Shown here: positions 22,910 through 33,100 of the stretch, piece by piece
Layout: each line of letters opens with the position of its first letter
Numbering within the stretch: position 1 is the first letter of the stretch
Source of the DNA: Enoplolaimus lenunculus
Lineage: Eukaryota > Nematoda > Enoplea > Enoplida > Thoracostomopsidae
Assembly: GCA_030248215.1 (NCBI GenBank)
Contig: JASANG010001502.1
Span: 1-64,000 of the forward strand
DNA length: 64,000 bases
Direction of reading: 5' to 3'
Notes under the pieces: generated by a model
Databases searched by the model: none
What the model saw: the letters and a program-made list of their open reading frames with translations, nothing else
What the model was told of the DNA's origin: nothing
Made by a program: the position numbers and the translations under genes

Positions 22910-23309
22910 GGCCAATATAGAACAGGGTCGGAACATTAGTATAAGCATATTCCTAAGCCGAAGCCTAAGAGTATGGATGACCTATTCCTAAGCCTTAGCC
23001 TAAACCTAAGCAAAAAATTAGTCTAAAGCTTAAAGGACTCTATTATAGCCACTCCGGAAAACGATCCGGCCCTGCAGTGCAAAAAAATGGTGAGGCAAAT
23101 TGACTCTCTCCGAAATAGGCTTTTCCGGACTACACAAACTGAGCCAAATTCGATTCCGCCAGAGTCAAATTTGACTCACTTAGCGATTCATTGAGTCGAA
23201 TTTGACTCTGGCGGAGTCGAATTTTGACTCAGTTTGTGTAGTCCGGAAAAGCCTATTTCGGAGAGTCAGTTTGACTCACCATTTTTGCAGTGTGTTCTAT
23301 ACATGGGCC
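22910..23309 (-). mobile_element. Type B small transposon split by a foldback MITE
   Basis: The ends GGCCAATATAGAACAGGG and the complement of GGCCCATGTATAGAACA are flanked by GATTACTT and GATTACAT (7 of 8). The palindromic MITE at 23075-23292 is inserted in the right end, between GGCCCTG and TGTTCTATACATGGGCC. The nesting shows the palindrome moved after this type B copy. Confidence 0.85.
23075..23292. mobile_element. Foldback MITE (CACTGC family) nested in a type B element
   Basis: A palindrome starting CAGTGCAAAAAAATGGTGAG and ending with its complement. It is flanked by TG on both sides rather than TA; the left tip has one changed base. Confidence 0.85.
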
Positions 23310-24899
23310 GATTACATTCTAAGCCGCTTTTGCAACGCTTAAGCTTAGGAATACGCGTAATCTACGGTTGCGACCCTAAAAGAATTGGCCGGTTTTGTTC
23401 AAAAAACGGGAAAAGTGGAAACTTTAAAATGTAATGGTTTTCCGTGATTAAATAGGTAAGAAAAATCTGAAGCAAAGGTTTTGTTTGCAAAAATTGAAAA
23501 GTGGAATATTTAAAACGTATAGGTTTTCTTTGGTTAGGTAGAAAAATTCTGAAGCGACGTTTTGCTAAGAAAAAGGGAAAAGTAGAAGCGGAATTCCTAT
23601 AAGTCATTTAGGAGCGTCTAGGCTTCAGATTTTTCCTACCAAACCATGGAAATTTAAGCGTTTTAATTTTCCACATTTTGGCTTTCCAAACAAATTTTAC
23701 GCTTCCAACTTTCCTCACGAGACCTGAGATTATTTAGGCTTTTGAATTCCGGCAGCCTTGTAGTTTTTCGTTGCCACTACGCAAATGTACTTAGAGGTGG
23801 AGGTAACTTTCACTTGTTACATGAAATGTTTTGTTTTCCTGTGTTAAAACTAGTTTATAGTGCTAAAATTTTTGGTCAATTTTGCGTTATGGTCCTCAGG
23901 GGGTCTGCCGCCCCGCTGCGCTCCCTGCGATTTGAAGGGATACTAAGCAGGATGGGGGGCTTCATCCTGCTTAGTATATATCCTTTCGAATCGCCGGGGG
24001 GCCCCAAAAATTTCTCTAATAAACGTTAAAGATTGTGGCGGCGGGAGTTTTCATTGTAGGGGAAGGGAAGGGCGGCAGCCCCCATCCTGGTTATTGTCCC
24101 TGTAAACTCTTCTGTTGTGGCGGATCCAGAAACTTTGGACGGTAGCGTTGCGTCGTACATAATAGTAAAAAAACTCGTCAATAGCGATGCGAGCATTCCT
24201 GTCAAAGGGGCCATCGTGGACTGTGTGGTGGCTTGTTAATAGATCTTCCTGTGATGTTGAGGTGACATTGCCACAACGGTGTCTCCCGATAAACGTTTAA
24301 GACAAGCGACACACCGAATTACATCGAAACGGCACTGCTACTACGCAAATATGGAGGGGAGGGGTCACTTTTTCCCTTGTAACATAAAATGTTTTGTTTT
24401 TCTGTTATATACTAGTTTCTGGTGCGAAAATTTTTCGTCAATTTTGCGTTATGGTTCAATAATCCTTTCAAATCGCCGTTGGGTCTCACAACTGGCAAAC
24501 AAAAACTGCCTGAATTCTGTTTTATATTTTCGACTTTTCCCGTTGAGCAAACAAAACCTATGGTTCAGGTTTTCGCTACCAACGCAGGAAAAATCATAGC
24601 CGTTTATATTGCCCACTTTTTCCGTTTTCCAAACAAAATCTACTTTCAGACTTTCCCCACTGAACCATGGAAAACCTATACGTTTTATATTTTCTATTTT
24701 TGCAGTTTTTCAAACAAAAGCTATGCTTCAGACTTTCCCTACCAACCCAGGTATAATCTAAGCGTTTAAATTTTCCACTTTTTCCGTTTTGCAAACAAAA
24801 TTTCACTACAGATTCGCCCTACGGAACCGGGGAATATCCAAACTTATTAATTTTTGACTTTTCCAGTGTTCCCAGGCAAAGTTTATACTTCTGATTGTT

Positions 24900-25689
24900 C
24901 CTACCAAACAGCGGAATTTCTAGCCGCCGTACAGGATTGGCTGCGCTGCACTCCGGTCATAAGTTTTCCACCATGGAAAATGGGAAGCCCCTGTGTTATA
25001 CATTGGCGCAAAATTAAAATAATAAGTGTGCAGTGTTTAACAATTGCTACGCGTATGCACAGTGCAAAATTTCATCAAGGATGACCGATGCGAACACTGT
25101 TTTTAGCAACTGATTCATAAAATTAGCTTGGCAGTTGGCAATGTTTTGAAACTTTTAGGTATTTTTTGAGTTTTGCTCTCAATACGGATAGAACATGTCA
25201 AACTTCTAGGTGGCGTTATTGATCCGAAATAATTTTCCAATCAAACCGATGCGGCTGACAGTTTAATTAAATTTTCTCTAAATTGTTTTGTTCATTTTGT
25301 ATTGAAATATAAAAATGTTTTAAAAACAAATAAGAATTTGAGATAAAGTTTTATAGTCAAACGTTTGAGCCTGCGATGTTTTATTTTAAAGATGAATTAA
25401 GGCTTGGAGCATATGCTTTCTCACTGTCCGGCTATTGTCGGTCGTGAAAGAATTTATGCATTGTGAGCAGCTTTTACAATATAAAGCAGGATACAAGCAG
25501 ATCTGAAAAATACCGAAACCGGAGATAGACAAGTTTCGCCAGACTTGGAACCAATGCGGAAACCTGAGGTGAAGCAGAATTTGGTAATAAACTCATGAAT
25601 CATGACCCATGTTAAACTATCGACTAAACCTTAGCCGAAGTTTAAGAGTTAACGTAAGCCTTTGTCTCTAACCACCCAATCTTTCAGAT
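24900..25689. other. AT-rich stretch, nothing recognised
   Basis: No convincing exon or family repeat was found. Confidence 0.35.
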
Positions 25690-26011
25690 TCCTAGAGGGC
25701 AGGCTATCCCTAATTGTAGCGCATAAATGACACCAGGACCAAATAACTTAAGTTCGAAACCTTAAAGCGTACTTAAGGTTTGGAAGTACATTCCTAAGTA
25801 TAACCTTGCATTGTCGCTCAAGCTTTTAATTGAAGACCAATAAACGTTTTAATTTAACGGATAGTTGCAGCACCGGATATATGTCAGTACCGAAGGGCGG
25901 CGGTGGGCGGGTTAAAAGTAAATAACAGTCCGTAACCGAATAACAAGAGGGGTCCCTCTGGATAGGCCAAATAAGTATCCAGTCCCTCCTCTTATTTGGG
26001 TCACTACAGTA
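25690..26011 (-). mobile_element. TACTGTAGTGACC MITE, partial
   Basis: The right tip is the complement of TACTGTAGTGACCCAAATAA. The body shares AATTTAACGGATAGTTGCAG and the CCGGATATA region with the other copies. The far tip is lost. Confidence 0.65.
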
Positions 26012-26256
26012 AGCGTTAACCTTAAATTTCAAGGAATTGTATTGTAGTGGGCCAAGAGCTGGGTGATTGATATTTAGTTCTCTTCTCCGGCCATTTTATG
26101 GGTTTAAAGTTCATTCCTTTAGGAATAAAATTTACCACTTAGTATGCTGCTATTAATATACAGGTAACATATACTTTCAGTAAATAAATCTAACTCTGTA
26201 TTGAATATAATCTGTTTCAAGAGGGGTTTCTACAATCTAATTGGGTTAATTGAGGT

Positions 26257-26433
26257 GGCCCATATATAGAACAAAGCGGAACAGTAGTATAAGCATATTC
26301 CTAAGCCTAAGCCTAAGCGTATGGATGAGCCTATTCCTAAGCCTAAGCCTAAGCAAATAATTAGTCTAAAGCTTAAACTGACTCTATTGTAGCCCCTCCG
26401 GAATACGATCCGGCCCAGTTTTATACATGGGCC
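26257..26433 (-). mobile_element. Type B small transposon with perfect 8-bp target duplication
   Basis: The ends are GGCCCATATATAGAACAAAG and the complement of GGCCCATGTATAAAACTGGG, with ATTGAGGT on both flanks (26249-26256 and 26434-26441). The core has complement TTAGGC units around GTATGGATGAGCCTATTCC. Confidence 0.92.
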
Positions 26434-26629
26434 ATTGAGGTTGTGGAGTAATTAGCTGAATCTAAACGGATAGCAAAAATAATGGGATCTCAGATAGTGT
26501 TTGAAATAACGGAAACGGAAACCGGATTCTTCACCGGTTTCGGTGTTTTTCACATTTAGGTGTGATACCTTGCCAAAGATCCATTTTTAATTGACGTGCC
26601 CAGAATCGCCAAACCGCGGCGCTGGGCGA

Positions 26630-26636
26630 TATATAA
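26630..26636 (+). promoter_or_regulatory. Possible TATA box of peptide gene 2
   Basis: TATATAA lies 118 bp before the start codon of the peptide gene at 26754. A donor-like AA|GTAGGT follows at 26654, and an AG at 26744-26745 would leave 8 bases of leader, so the 5' UTR may contain an intron or be replaced by a spliced leader. Confidence 0.3.
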
Positions 26637-26753
26637 TGTGCGGCCATCAACAAGTAGGTCTAAATTTCTAAATATTTATATATATTTTTTAAGTTAACTT
26701 GTAACCAATTTATTTTATAAACCTAACATAACGTAAATTACGTAGCTAATAAA

Positions 26754-27008
26754 ATGGTCGGAGCGACCACGCTGTTCATGATGGTTTTAAGCTCGTTTGC
26801 TACAGGTTGTTCTGCCGATACTGAGCCGAAACGTGTTAATGTAATAAACTCACTATTTTCGTGGGCAAAACCCGAAGCAATGTCGTGTTATAACGAATGT
26901 GTTTCAGACTACGATTGTGTATTTTTGTTGGAATTTTCACAAGCGTTATACGTACCAAGTTGTCGAGTTGGTTTTCAGAATGGATGCCTGAGTACCCGAT
27001 GCCAATAA
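26754..27008 (+). CDS. Secreted six-cysteine peptide precursor 2
   Basis: Encodes 84 residues. Residues 1-21 form a signal peptide (TTLFMMVLSSFATG core). A KR pair at 26-27 is a possible processing site. The mature part has cysteines at 45, 49, 55, 70, 78 and 83: C-x3-C-x5-C-x14-C-x7-C-x4-C. The peptide gene at 4235-4588 has the same framework with a longer third loop (25 instead of 14) and shares the D-x-D-C before that loop and the G-C-x3-R-C close. The stop codon lies inside AATAAA (27004-27009), which could be the poly(A) signal only if the 3' UTR is very short. No known family is recognised and the function is unknown. There is no sign of damage. Confidence 0.6.
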   Translation: MVGATTLFMMVLSSFATGCSADTEPKRVNVINSLFSWAKPEAMSCYNECVSDYDCVFLLEFSQALYVPSCRVGFQNGCLSTRCQ

Positions 27009-27100
27009 AAAAGTGTTTTGCCACAGTGTTGACACCTCAAACGGTTAAAAAATGGGAAATGAAAAACATTTTGTTTAGGTGAAAATAGGATAGCCAATTT

Positions 27101-27242
27101 GGCCAATGTAAATAATAGGGGCGGAATATAACCATATTCCTAAGCCTATGCCTAAGCCAAGCAAAAAAATTAGTCTAAAGATTAAACTAACTTGATTCTA
27201 ATCCCACAGAAAAACTGTCTGACCCTGATCTTTACATGGGCC
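27101..27242 (-). mobile_element. Type C small transposon
   Basis: The ends are GGCCAATGTAAATAATAGGG and the complement of GGCCCATGTAAAGATCAGGG, flanked by GCCAATTT and GCAAATTT (7 of 8). It lies 92 bp after the peptide gene. Confidence 0.88.
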
Positions 27243-28399
27243 GCAAATTTATACAAAGGAACTAAATTAAAATTTGTCACCGTGATAATTGACAGCTACT
27301 AATACTCAGTATATAATAGTTTATTCTATTTGCATTAAGATTTTTTGCCAAAACTGTGTTTGGTTTCTCGCTCGTTTCGCTCGCGAGGTTTGTTTCGCTA
27401 TCACACATGGTTCTATTGTAGGTGCCTTCCTCGTTATTATATCTGCTGCTGTGTTTCTGAGCAGAATACATTTATGTTTTGAGGCTGAGGTTTAGGCAAG
27501 ACGTAAGTGTTCCACACGTTACGGCCAATGTTTCTTCAACGGCTGTCCCGTTTCCTCGGACGGCTGCAATAGAGCAGGATTCGATTTTAGTCTATTTTCT
27601 GCATAGGTTTAGGCTCAGGAACATGTTTGATCTAGGATTACGTTACAGCCCTAAAAGTGTTATGTTGGACAGTCGCCTACACGAAATGTTTCACAAACTA
27701 CACCATAGGTGCACAATGTCTGATATTTAGATTGTTTACCACAATATATTTTCCCAAAATTTGAATTTTATTTAAAAATTGACTTTCCACCCAAAGCTTA
27801 GGTAATATTTCCGGCTAAAACTAAAGTTTTCCGCTAGAATTAGAATGTTCCGCCAAAAATACATTTTCCCGCCAACATCTGAATTTTCCCAGCCAAATAT
27901 AAATTTTTTAGACAAAATTTTAATTTCCATCAAATTTTTAATTTTCCTTATCAAAATTTGAATTTCCCACAAAAAATTAAATTACCCTCACATTTTAAGT
28001 TTTCGGCAAAATTTGGAGAAGACCGCACAGTTCTTCACGAATGTTGAATTTGCCCAACTGATAAAGAATTTTATTTTTATAAGCTTAAAATGTTAAGCGG
28101 AAAAAATTCTTTAATATATACTTTACAATGCTGGTACCGTCTGCAAATATTACTCAATGTGGAGCAAAAGATAACCTATTTTTCTCCATATTTGGACTGT
28201 TCGCATTTAAAGACGAACCGTTGCTGTGGTTCGGGTACGTTGGAACAACTTTCTTCTAGTAATGTCAAACAAGCGCGCAGCAGATACTTAAAATGGACCG
28301 TGTCGGTGAAAGACCTGATCTCTGGAAAGTGGAAGTCAATCGAAAGCCGAAATAGAATTTTGATACATAAAACCCGAGTCAGCGAGTCGGGCATGAAGC
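27243..28399. other. Gene-free stretch with a decayed element
   Basis: A decayed type A-like end occurs near 27521-27650 (GGCCAATGTTTCTTCAACGG). The open frame at 28090-28410 has no recognised domain. Otherwise AT-rich. Confidence 0.35.
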
Positions 28400-28574
28400 G
28401 GCCAATGTGAAAAACTGGACCGTAACAGTAGTAAAGCCTAATCCTAAGCTTAAGCCTAAACGTACGCTTAGCCTAAACCTATGTTTTAAACCCTAAACAA
28501 AAAATTAGACTAAAGCTTTTGCTTTCTATTCCAGTCTTCCAAAAAACATTCTATCCCTGATCTTTACATGGGCT
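28400..28574 (-). mobile_element. Type C small transposon
   Basis: The ends are GGCCAATGTGAAAAACTGGA and the complement of AGCCCATGTAAAGATCAGGG, flanked by CATGAAGC and CATGAGGC (7 of 8). The TTAGGC core is degenerate. Confidence 0.82.
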
Positions 28575-28598
28575 CATGAGGCCGGTATATTTTTGGTA

Positions 28599-28841
28599 TC
28601 AACTGAAACCCAAGACAGCCGTGTTCTGATGTCTGAGCTGAAGTTGCAGTTCTTTTTCAATCGCAATATCGACAACAGGCAGTTTGCTTTGAAAAGTTTT
28701 ATGCGTTTTTTGAGATACACACTTATCGCATAAAACAAGATTTCGTCTATATTTTAGTCTTTTAGAGAGTCCAAGGGTACCGAAATGGGTGGGGCCAATG
28801 TGTCGTTCAATTAGAGTTTCAAAATATTTTTCGTACGACAA
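28599..28841 (-). CDS. Unsupported open frame of about 80 codons
   Basis: The minus frame has balanced amino-acid content and a charged C-terminus (DIAIEKELQLQLRHQN) but no recognised domain and no clear start. It lies between repeats, beyond the 3' end of the two-vWA gene. Listed because it is not explained by any repeat family seen here. Confidence 0.18.
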   Translation of the reverse strand: MSYEKYFETLIERHIGPTHFGTLGLSKRLKYRRNLVLCDKCVSQKTHKTFQSKLPVVDIAIEKELQLQLRHQNTAVLGFS

Positions 28842-29046
28842 TAAGTATCATAGATGTCATGGGGTAAGCACAGCTGCTGAATCTGTCAACACAGGAAGAC
28901 ATTCAATAGAACAAACGTTTTGAAAAGGCCATACAAAATGTATGGCACTGAACCAAAAACTGCAGTGTCAACTGTTAAAGGATCATAGATTATCGTAGAC
29001 AATTAACCCAGATGTAGAACATCTTCGTGGCTAAATCTGTGTAACC

Positions 29047-29120
29047 TTAGGCTTAGGTGTAGGCTTAGGCTTAGGCTTAGGCTTCGGCTTCGGCTTAGGC
29101 TTAGGCTTAGGCTTAGGCTG
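29047..29120 (+). repeat. Interstitial TTAGGC array without transposon ends
   Basis: About twelve TTAGGC or TTCGGC units in a row. Unlike the other arrays it is not bracketed by GGCC...ATGT ends, so it may be a stripped transposon core or a true interstitial telomere-type array. Confidence 0.85.
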
Positions 29121-29304
29121 TATAACAGTTTCTCATACTCGGGATGAGGTGGTGATCAACGCCAGTTTTAAACTAATCGCGTTCGTATCACACCCTGTAA
29201 GGATTTTCTGTGGGAACCTCCAACCCCGAAGGTATGTATATTTTGGGAGCCCTTAAAAATTTTGCCTCAAGTTACTCTTAAGACCATGGTCCAACACAGG
29301 CTGG

Positions 29305-29817
29305 GCTGCTTGGCTTTGAAATTAGTTGTTTCTTTAACGGGGCTTCTTGGCTTTGAAATTAGTTGTTTCTTTAACGGGGCTTCTTGGCTTTGAAATTAGT
29401 TGTTTCTTTAACGGGGCTTCTTGGCTTTGAAATTAGTTGTTTCTTTAACGGGGCTTCTTGGCTTTGAAATTAGTTGTTTCTTTAACGGGGCTTCTTGGCT
29501 TTGAAATTAGTTGTTTCTTTAACGGGGCTTCTTGGCTTTGAAATTCGTTGTTTCTTTAACGGGGCTTCTTGGCTTTGAAATTAGTTGTTTCTTTAACGGG
29601 GCTTCTTGGCTTTGAAATTCGTTGTTTCTTTAACGGGGCTTCTTGGCTTTGAAATTCGTTGTTTCTTTAACGGGGCTTCTTGGCTTTGAAATTCGTTGTT
29701 TCTTTAACGGGGCTTCTTGGCTTTGAAATTCGTTGTTTCTTTAACGGGGCTTCTTGGCTTTGAAATTCGTTGTTTCTTTAACGGGGCTTCTTGGCTTTGA
29801 AATCCGTTGTTTCTTTA
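29305..29817 (+). repeat. 37-bp satellite, 14 copies
   Basis: Units start CTTCTTGGCTTTGAAATTAG and continue GTTTCTTTAACGGGG. The copies are nearly identical. Units 1-6 and 8 have ATTAG at one site, units 7 and 9-13 have ATTCG, and the last has ATCCG, a gradient that points to local expansion from the two ends. Confidence 0.95.
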
Positions 29818-29997
29818 TCATGTTTTATCGCAATCAAATAGCGCATGGCCGATGACTTCTTTCAACTTCGCAAGATCGGGACCGTGAAATATTCGAGTTT
29901 CGTCTCCGGTAATTTGTAACAGTGTGTCTCTAGAAAAAACATTATTGTAAGCTATTTACAATTTGAACCTTAGCCTTTTCCTCTCCATAGCCCTCGT

Positions 29998-30182
29998 GGC
30001 CGATGTCACTTTAAGGGGCGTCCAGGTTTCTGGTGGGTCTATGAAACAGTAGGTTTAGAATCTAGATTACATTTTTTGCTTAGGCTTAGGCTTAGGCATA
30101 GGAACTCATTTTTGCAATGCTTAGGCTTAGGATTAGGAGTACGCTTAAATCTACTGTTACGCCCCTTAACGTAACATTGGCC
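29998..30182 (+). mobile_element. Type A small transposon next to the vWA gene's stop codon
   Basis: The ends are GGCCGATGTCACTTTAAGGG and the complement of GGCCAATGTTACGTTAAGGG, flanked by GCCCTCGT and GCCATCGT (7 of 8). Its edge is 15 bp from the stop codon of the minus-strand vWA gene, so it supplies or displaces that gene's 3' UTR. Confidence 0.88.
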
Positions 30183-30197
30183 GCCATCGTTGAGCAA

Positions 30198-33100
30198 TCA
30201 GAAACTTTGTTTGCTCCGAGCATCATTTGCGTCAATATGTACTCTATAGTTAATATTTTTGAACTCTGCATCTTCGTTCTTCAAAACGCTATTTTAATAT
30301 CAATATAAACGCTTGTTTAAAAACGCGAAAACTGATTTGTATTTAATTCGTCTCAAATTCTTACTGATTGAAATGTTCGTCAAACACAAGCGCATAAACC
30401 GTAACTGCTGGTATCTGTCGTAGCTCAACAGCAATTTGTTCTACGTCATCGCGTGAAAATCCATCAGTTGCCATCAGGACAATTTTTGAAATTGCTGTAG
30501 AGTTAGTGGAAACACTGTTTTTCGCAAACTCAAGGGCTTTACCGGTATGCGTTATGCCTTAAAAGTTAAGAATTATTGAGGTATTTTTGAGACGTCCCAG
30601 AAGCCGTCTCTTTTAAAAGCAATTTGTTCTCAAGATACGTATTTCACAATCTTTAGCATTTTTGAAACATTTAACATCCTACCAGCTCGTATAATTGTTC
30701 CGGTTTTTAGGATAGCTATTAAGAATTTAAAATATATTCTGCTTATCTCAGTATTAAAGAATTTGAAACTTATATTTCACTTTCTGAGAAGATGCTCCCA
30801 GTTTTTAACGGATTGTTCCTCCCGGTTTTTTTGTTTTCTATTTTTGACTTCCATGTCCAAAATACCATGGATGTTTGCACATTTATGCAATGTACATTAA
30901 CATATGTTTTGAACTAAAACACATATCTTTAATAACTTATTTTCTTCACGATGATGTAGGCTTACGACGCTGTAGCGTATTTGGTTAGCAACTTGCCTGG
31001 CATCCAGATGGTCTGGGTTCAATACCCGTTTGGAATTTACTGAAAGTTTTGCACGAAAAATTTTCGTCGATAAATAAAAATGTTCAGATTTTAGTAATTT
31101 TTAATATTATATGAAAAACAGCTATTTCATTAACTTATGCCTATATTATATACAAAACAATTTGCAGTGAAAAGCTAATGAAATTGTGTAACATTAGAGC
31201 TTACTCCAATGCAGACCCCCAGAAAAATGTTCCGCCTCTGATTCTAATGGGTCATGTTTATTGTTTAGGAAGGAAGAAATTTGGTTGCAACCAATTTATT
31301 GCTTAACTTATTCTGCTCATTGTGTTTTTTGCTCATACGTTCGTGAAAATGACCCCGAACAAAGTCGTGAGATTGGGCTTTCGCTGAGGTTTGATGCATA
31401 GGTTTTGGGATACTGTCAGAATTTAACTTTGATTCACGTTTGATTCATACTTACTTTTCGTGAATAAATTAATACATAGACTTGTTTTCTTGGGGGTGTC
31501 AATTATTTAAACCTGGTTCATGCATGGGATAATACAATTCCGGCTCTCTGACGCTTTCAGAGACTGCTTGTTACAACACTTTTAGCCAATATTCACCATT
31601 TGAAATTGTGCTAAAATGTAAACTGGTTGTCTGCTCAAAAACATAGAGTTTAAAGCATAATTTCTGAAGTACATGCGGGACATGCTTGTCTTGGTGCATA
31701 TGCAATATACGCAATTCACATTGTGTTGTATGCCAGCCGGCGACATAGCGTCGGCATATAGTGTCAATAGAATCTGTTACAGAGGCGGGCTACTTGGCGC
31801 AGTGGTAGAGCATCCGTCGAAGGATCCGTAGTTCGCTAGTTCGAAAACTCCAGTAAAACCCGCTTTTTCCAACTGCCTAGTTACTAAACGTCTGAAGTTC
31901 CGGTTCCTACCGAGACTGAATGAGCACACGGGAATTTCGCATAGTTTTCAAACGGCAATAAAATTATTCTTGGGGTAGTGAAACAAATGATTAAGCATTT
32001 CACACTAAAGGTTAGGTTTCGAACGCTCCCCCGAATTAAACATGACCTGAAGACGCAAAAATATTTTTGTTAATGAATAATTACAAACGCCTTCTAATGG
32101 CATTCAGACTGATTTCTAGCTATGAAGCCTCGAAAAATTCTTATTTAAGAACTAACCTCCGAAAAAACGTAGTTTTTCTATGTTCGCTTTTAAGTTGGTC
32201 GTTTCATAATGCTTATCATACGGTATGCTTAGGAACTGTTTCGATTCACTTCTGAAATTTTAACATTTTACTCAAAATATATACAGTTTATCTTATTTTT
32301 TGGCGGAAGTTTTGGTGTTTAACGGTTTAAAATGCGAAATATAAGCTCGACCAGGGGCAGATCATAATAGAGTAAAGTGAAACAACGGCCTCATGGCCGG
32401 CGACTTCAAGGGGCTCGTGACGAGTGTTTCAAAACTGAAAATTTTGAATGTAGAAATATTTTTGAAACATATTTTTCATTTGAATGTAGAAATATTTTTG
32501 AAACATATTTTTCATTTGAATGTAGAAATATTTTTGAAACATATTTTTCATTTGAATGTAGAAATATTTTTGACACATATTTTTCATTTGAATGTAGAAA
32601 TATTTTTGAAACATATTTTTCATTTGAATGTAGAAATATTTTTGAAACATATTTTTCATTTGAATGTAGAAATATTTTTGACACATATTTTTCATTTGAA
32701 TGTAGAAATATTTTTGAAACATATTTTTCATTTGAATGTAGAAATATTTTTGAAACATATTTTTCATTTGAATGTAGAAATATTTTTGAAACATATTTTT
32801 CATCGAACGATTTTGATGCATGCACAATAAATCGACCTTAGGTCTTTATTAGGGTTTCTTTCCATGGCTATACATTGGCCCCCTGTACAGGACGAGCTTG
32901 CAAAACTTGTCGCATGCACCACACAAGAGATTGTGGAAGATTTTGAGACTTGCATATGACATGCATATAAAAATTGTGATATAGCGCACGCAAAATATCG
33001 TATACGATGCATAATAAGTGTTTGCAGCAGTTTCGGCACTGTGATCGTATTCTCAAATGCAATTCCAACAAGTTGATTAACGCAGAGAGAATTAGTTATT

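Larger units (their letters stand above)
22500..24900. repeat. Degenerate 84-90-bp repeats in two opposed blocks
   Basis: A unit built on AAAACGGGAAAAGTGGAAA, then TATAGGTTTTC, then AAATCTGAAGCATAGGTTTTG occurs three times at about 22560-22850 and three times at about 23395-23600 in direct orientation. It occurs four to five times as its complement at about 24480-24900 (CTTTTTCCGTTTTCCAAAC). All copies are well diverged. Other elements, at 22853-23309, interrupt the array. No gene is seen here. Confidence 0.7.

Noticed and set aside
29305-29817. CRISPR-like array
   Set aside because: Units are directly adjacent with no unique spacers, and the genome is eukaryotic; this is a satellite.
31783-31870. 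A functional tRNA gene
   Set aside because: A- and B-box-like motifs are present but stems do not pair well and a shared non-tRNA tail follows; a second copy exists near 15.9 kb, so it is a SINE.
32377-32841. Four long repetitive open frames (NVEIFLKHIFHL-type repeats)
   Set aside because: A 36-bp satellite without stops gives open frames on both strands; no coding evidence.
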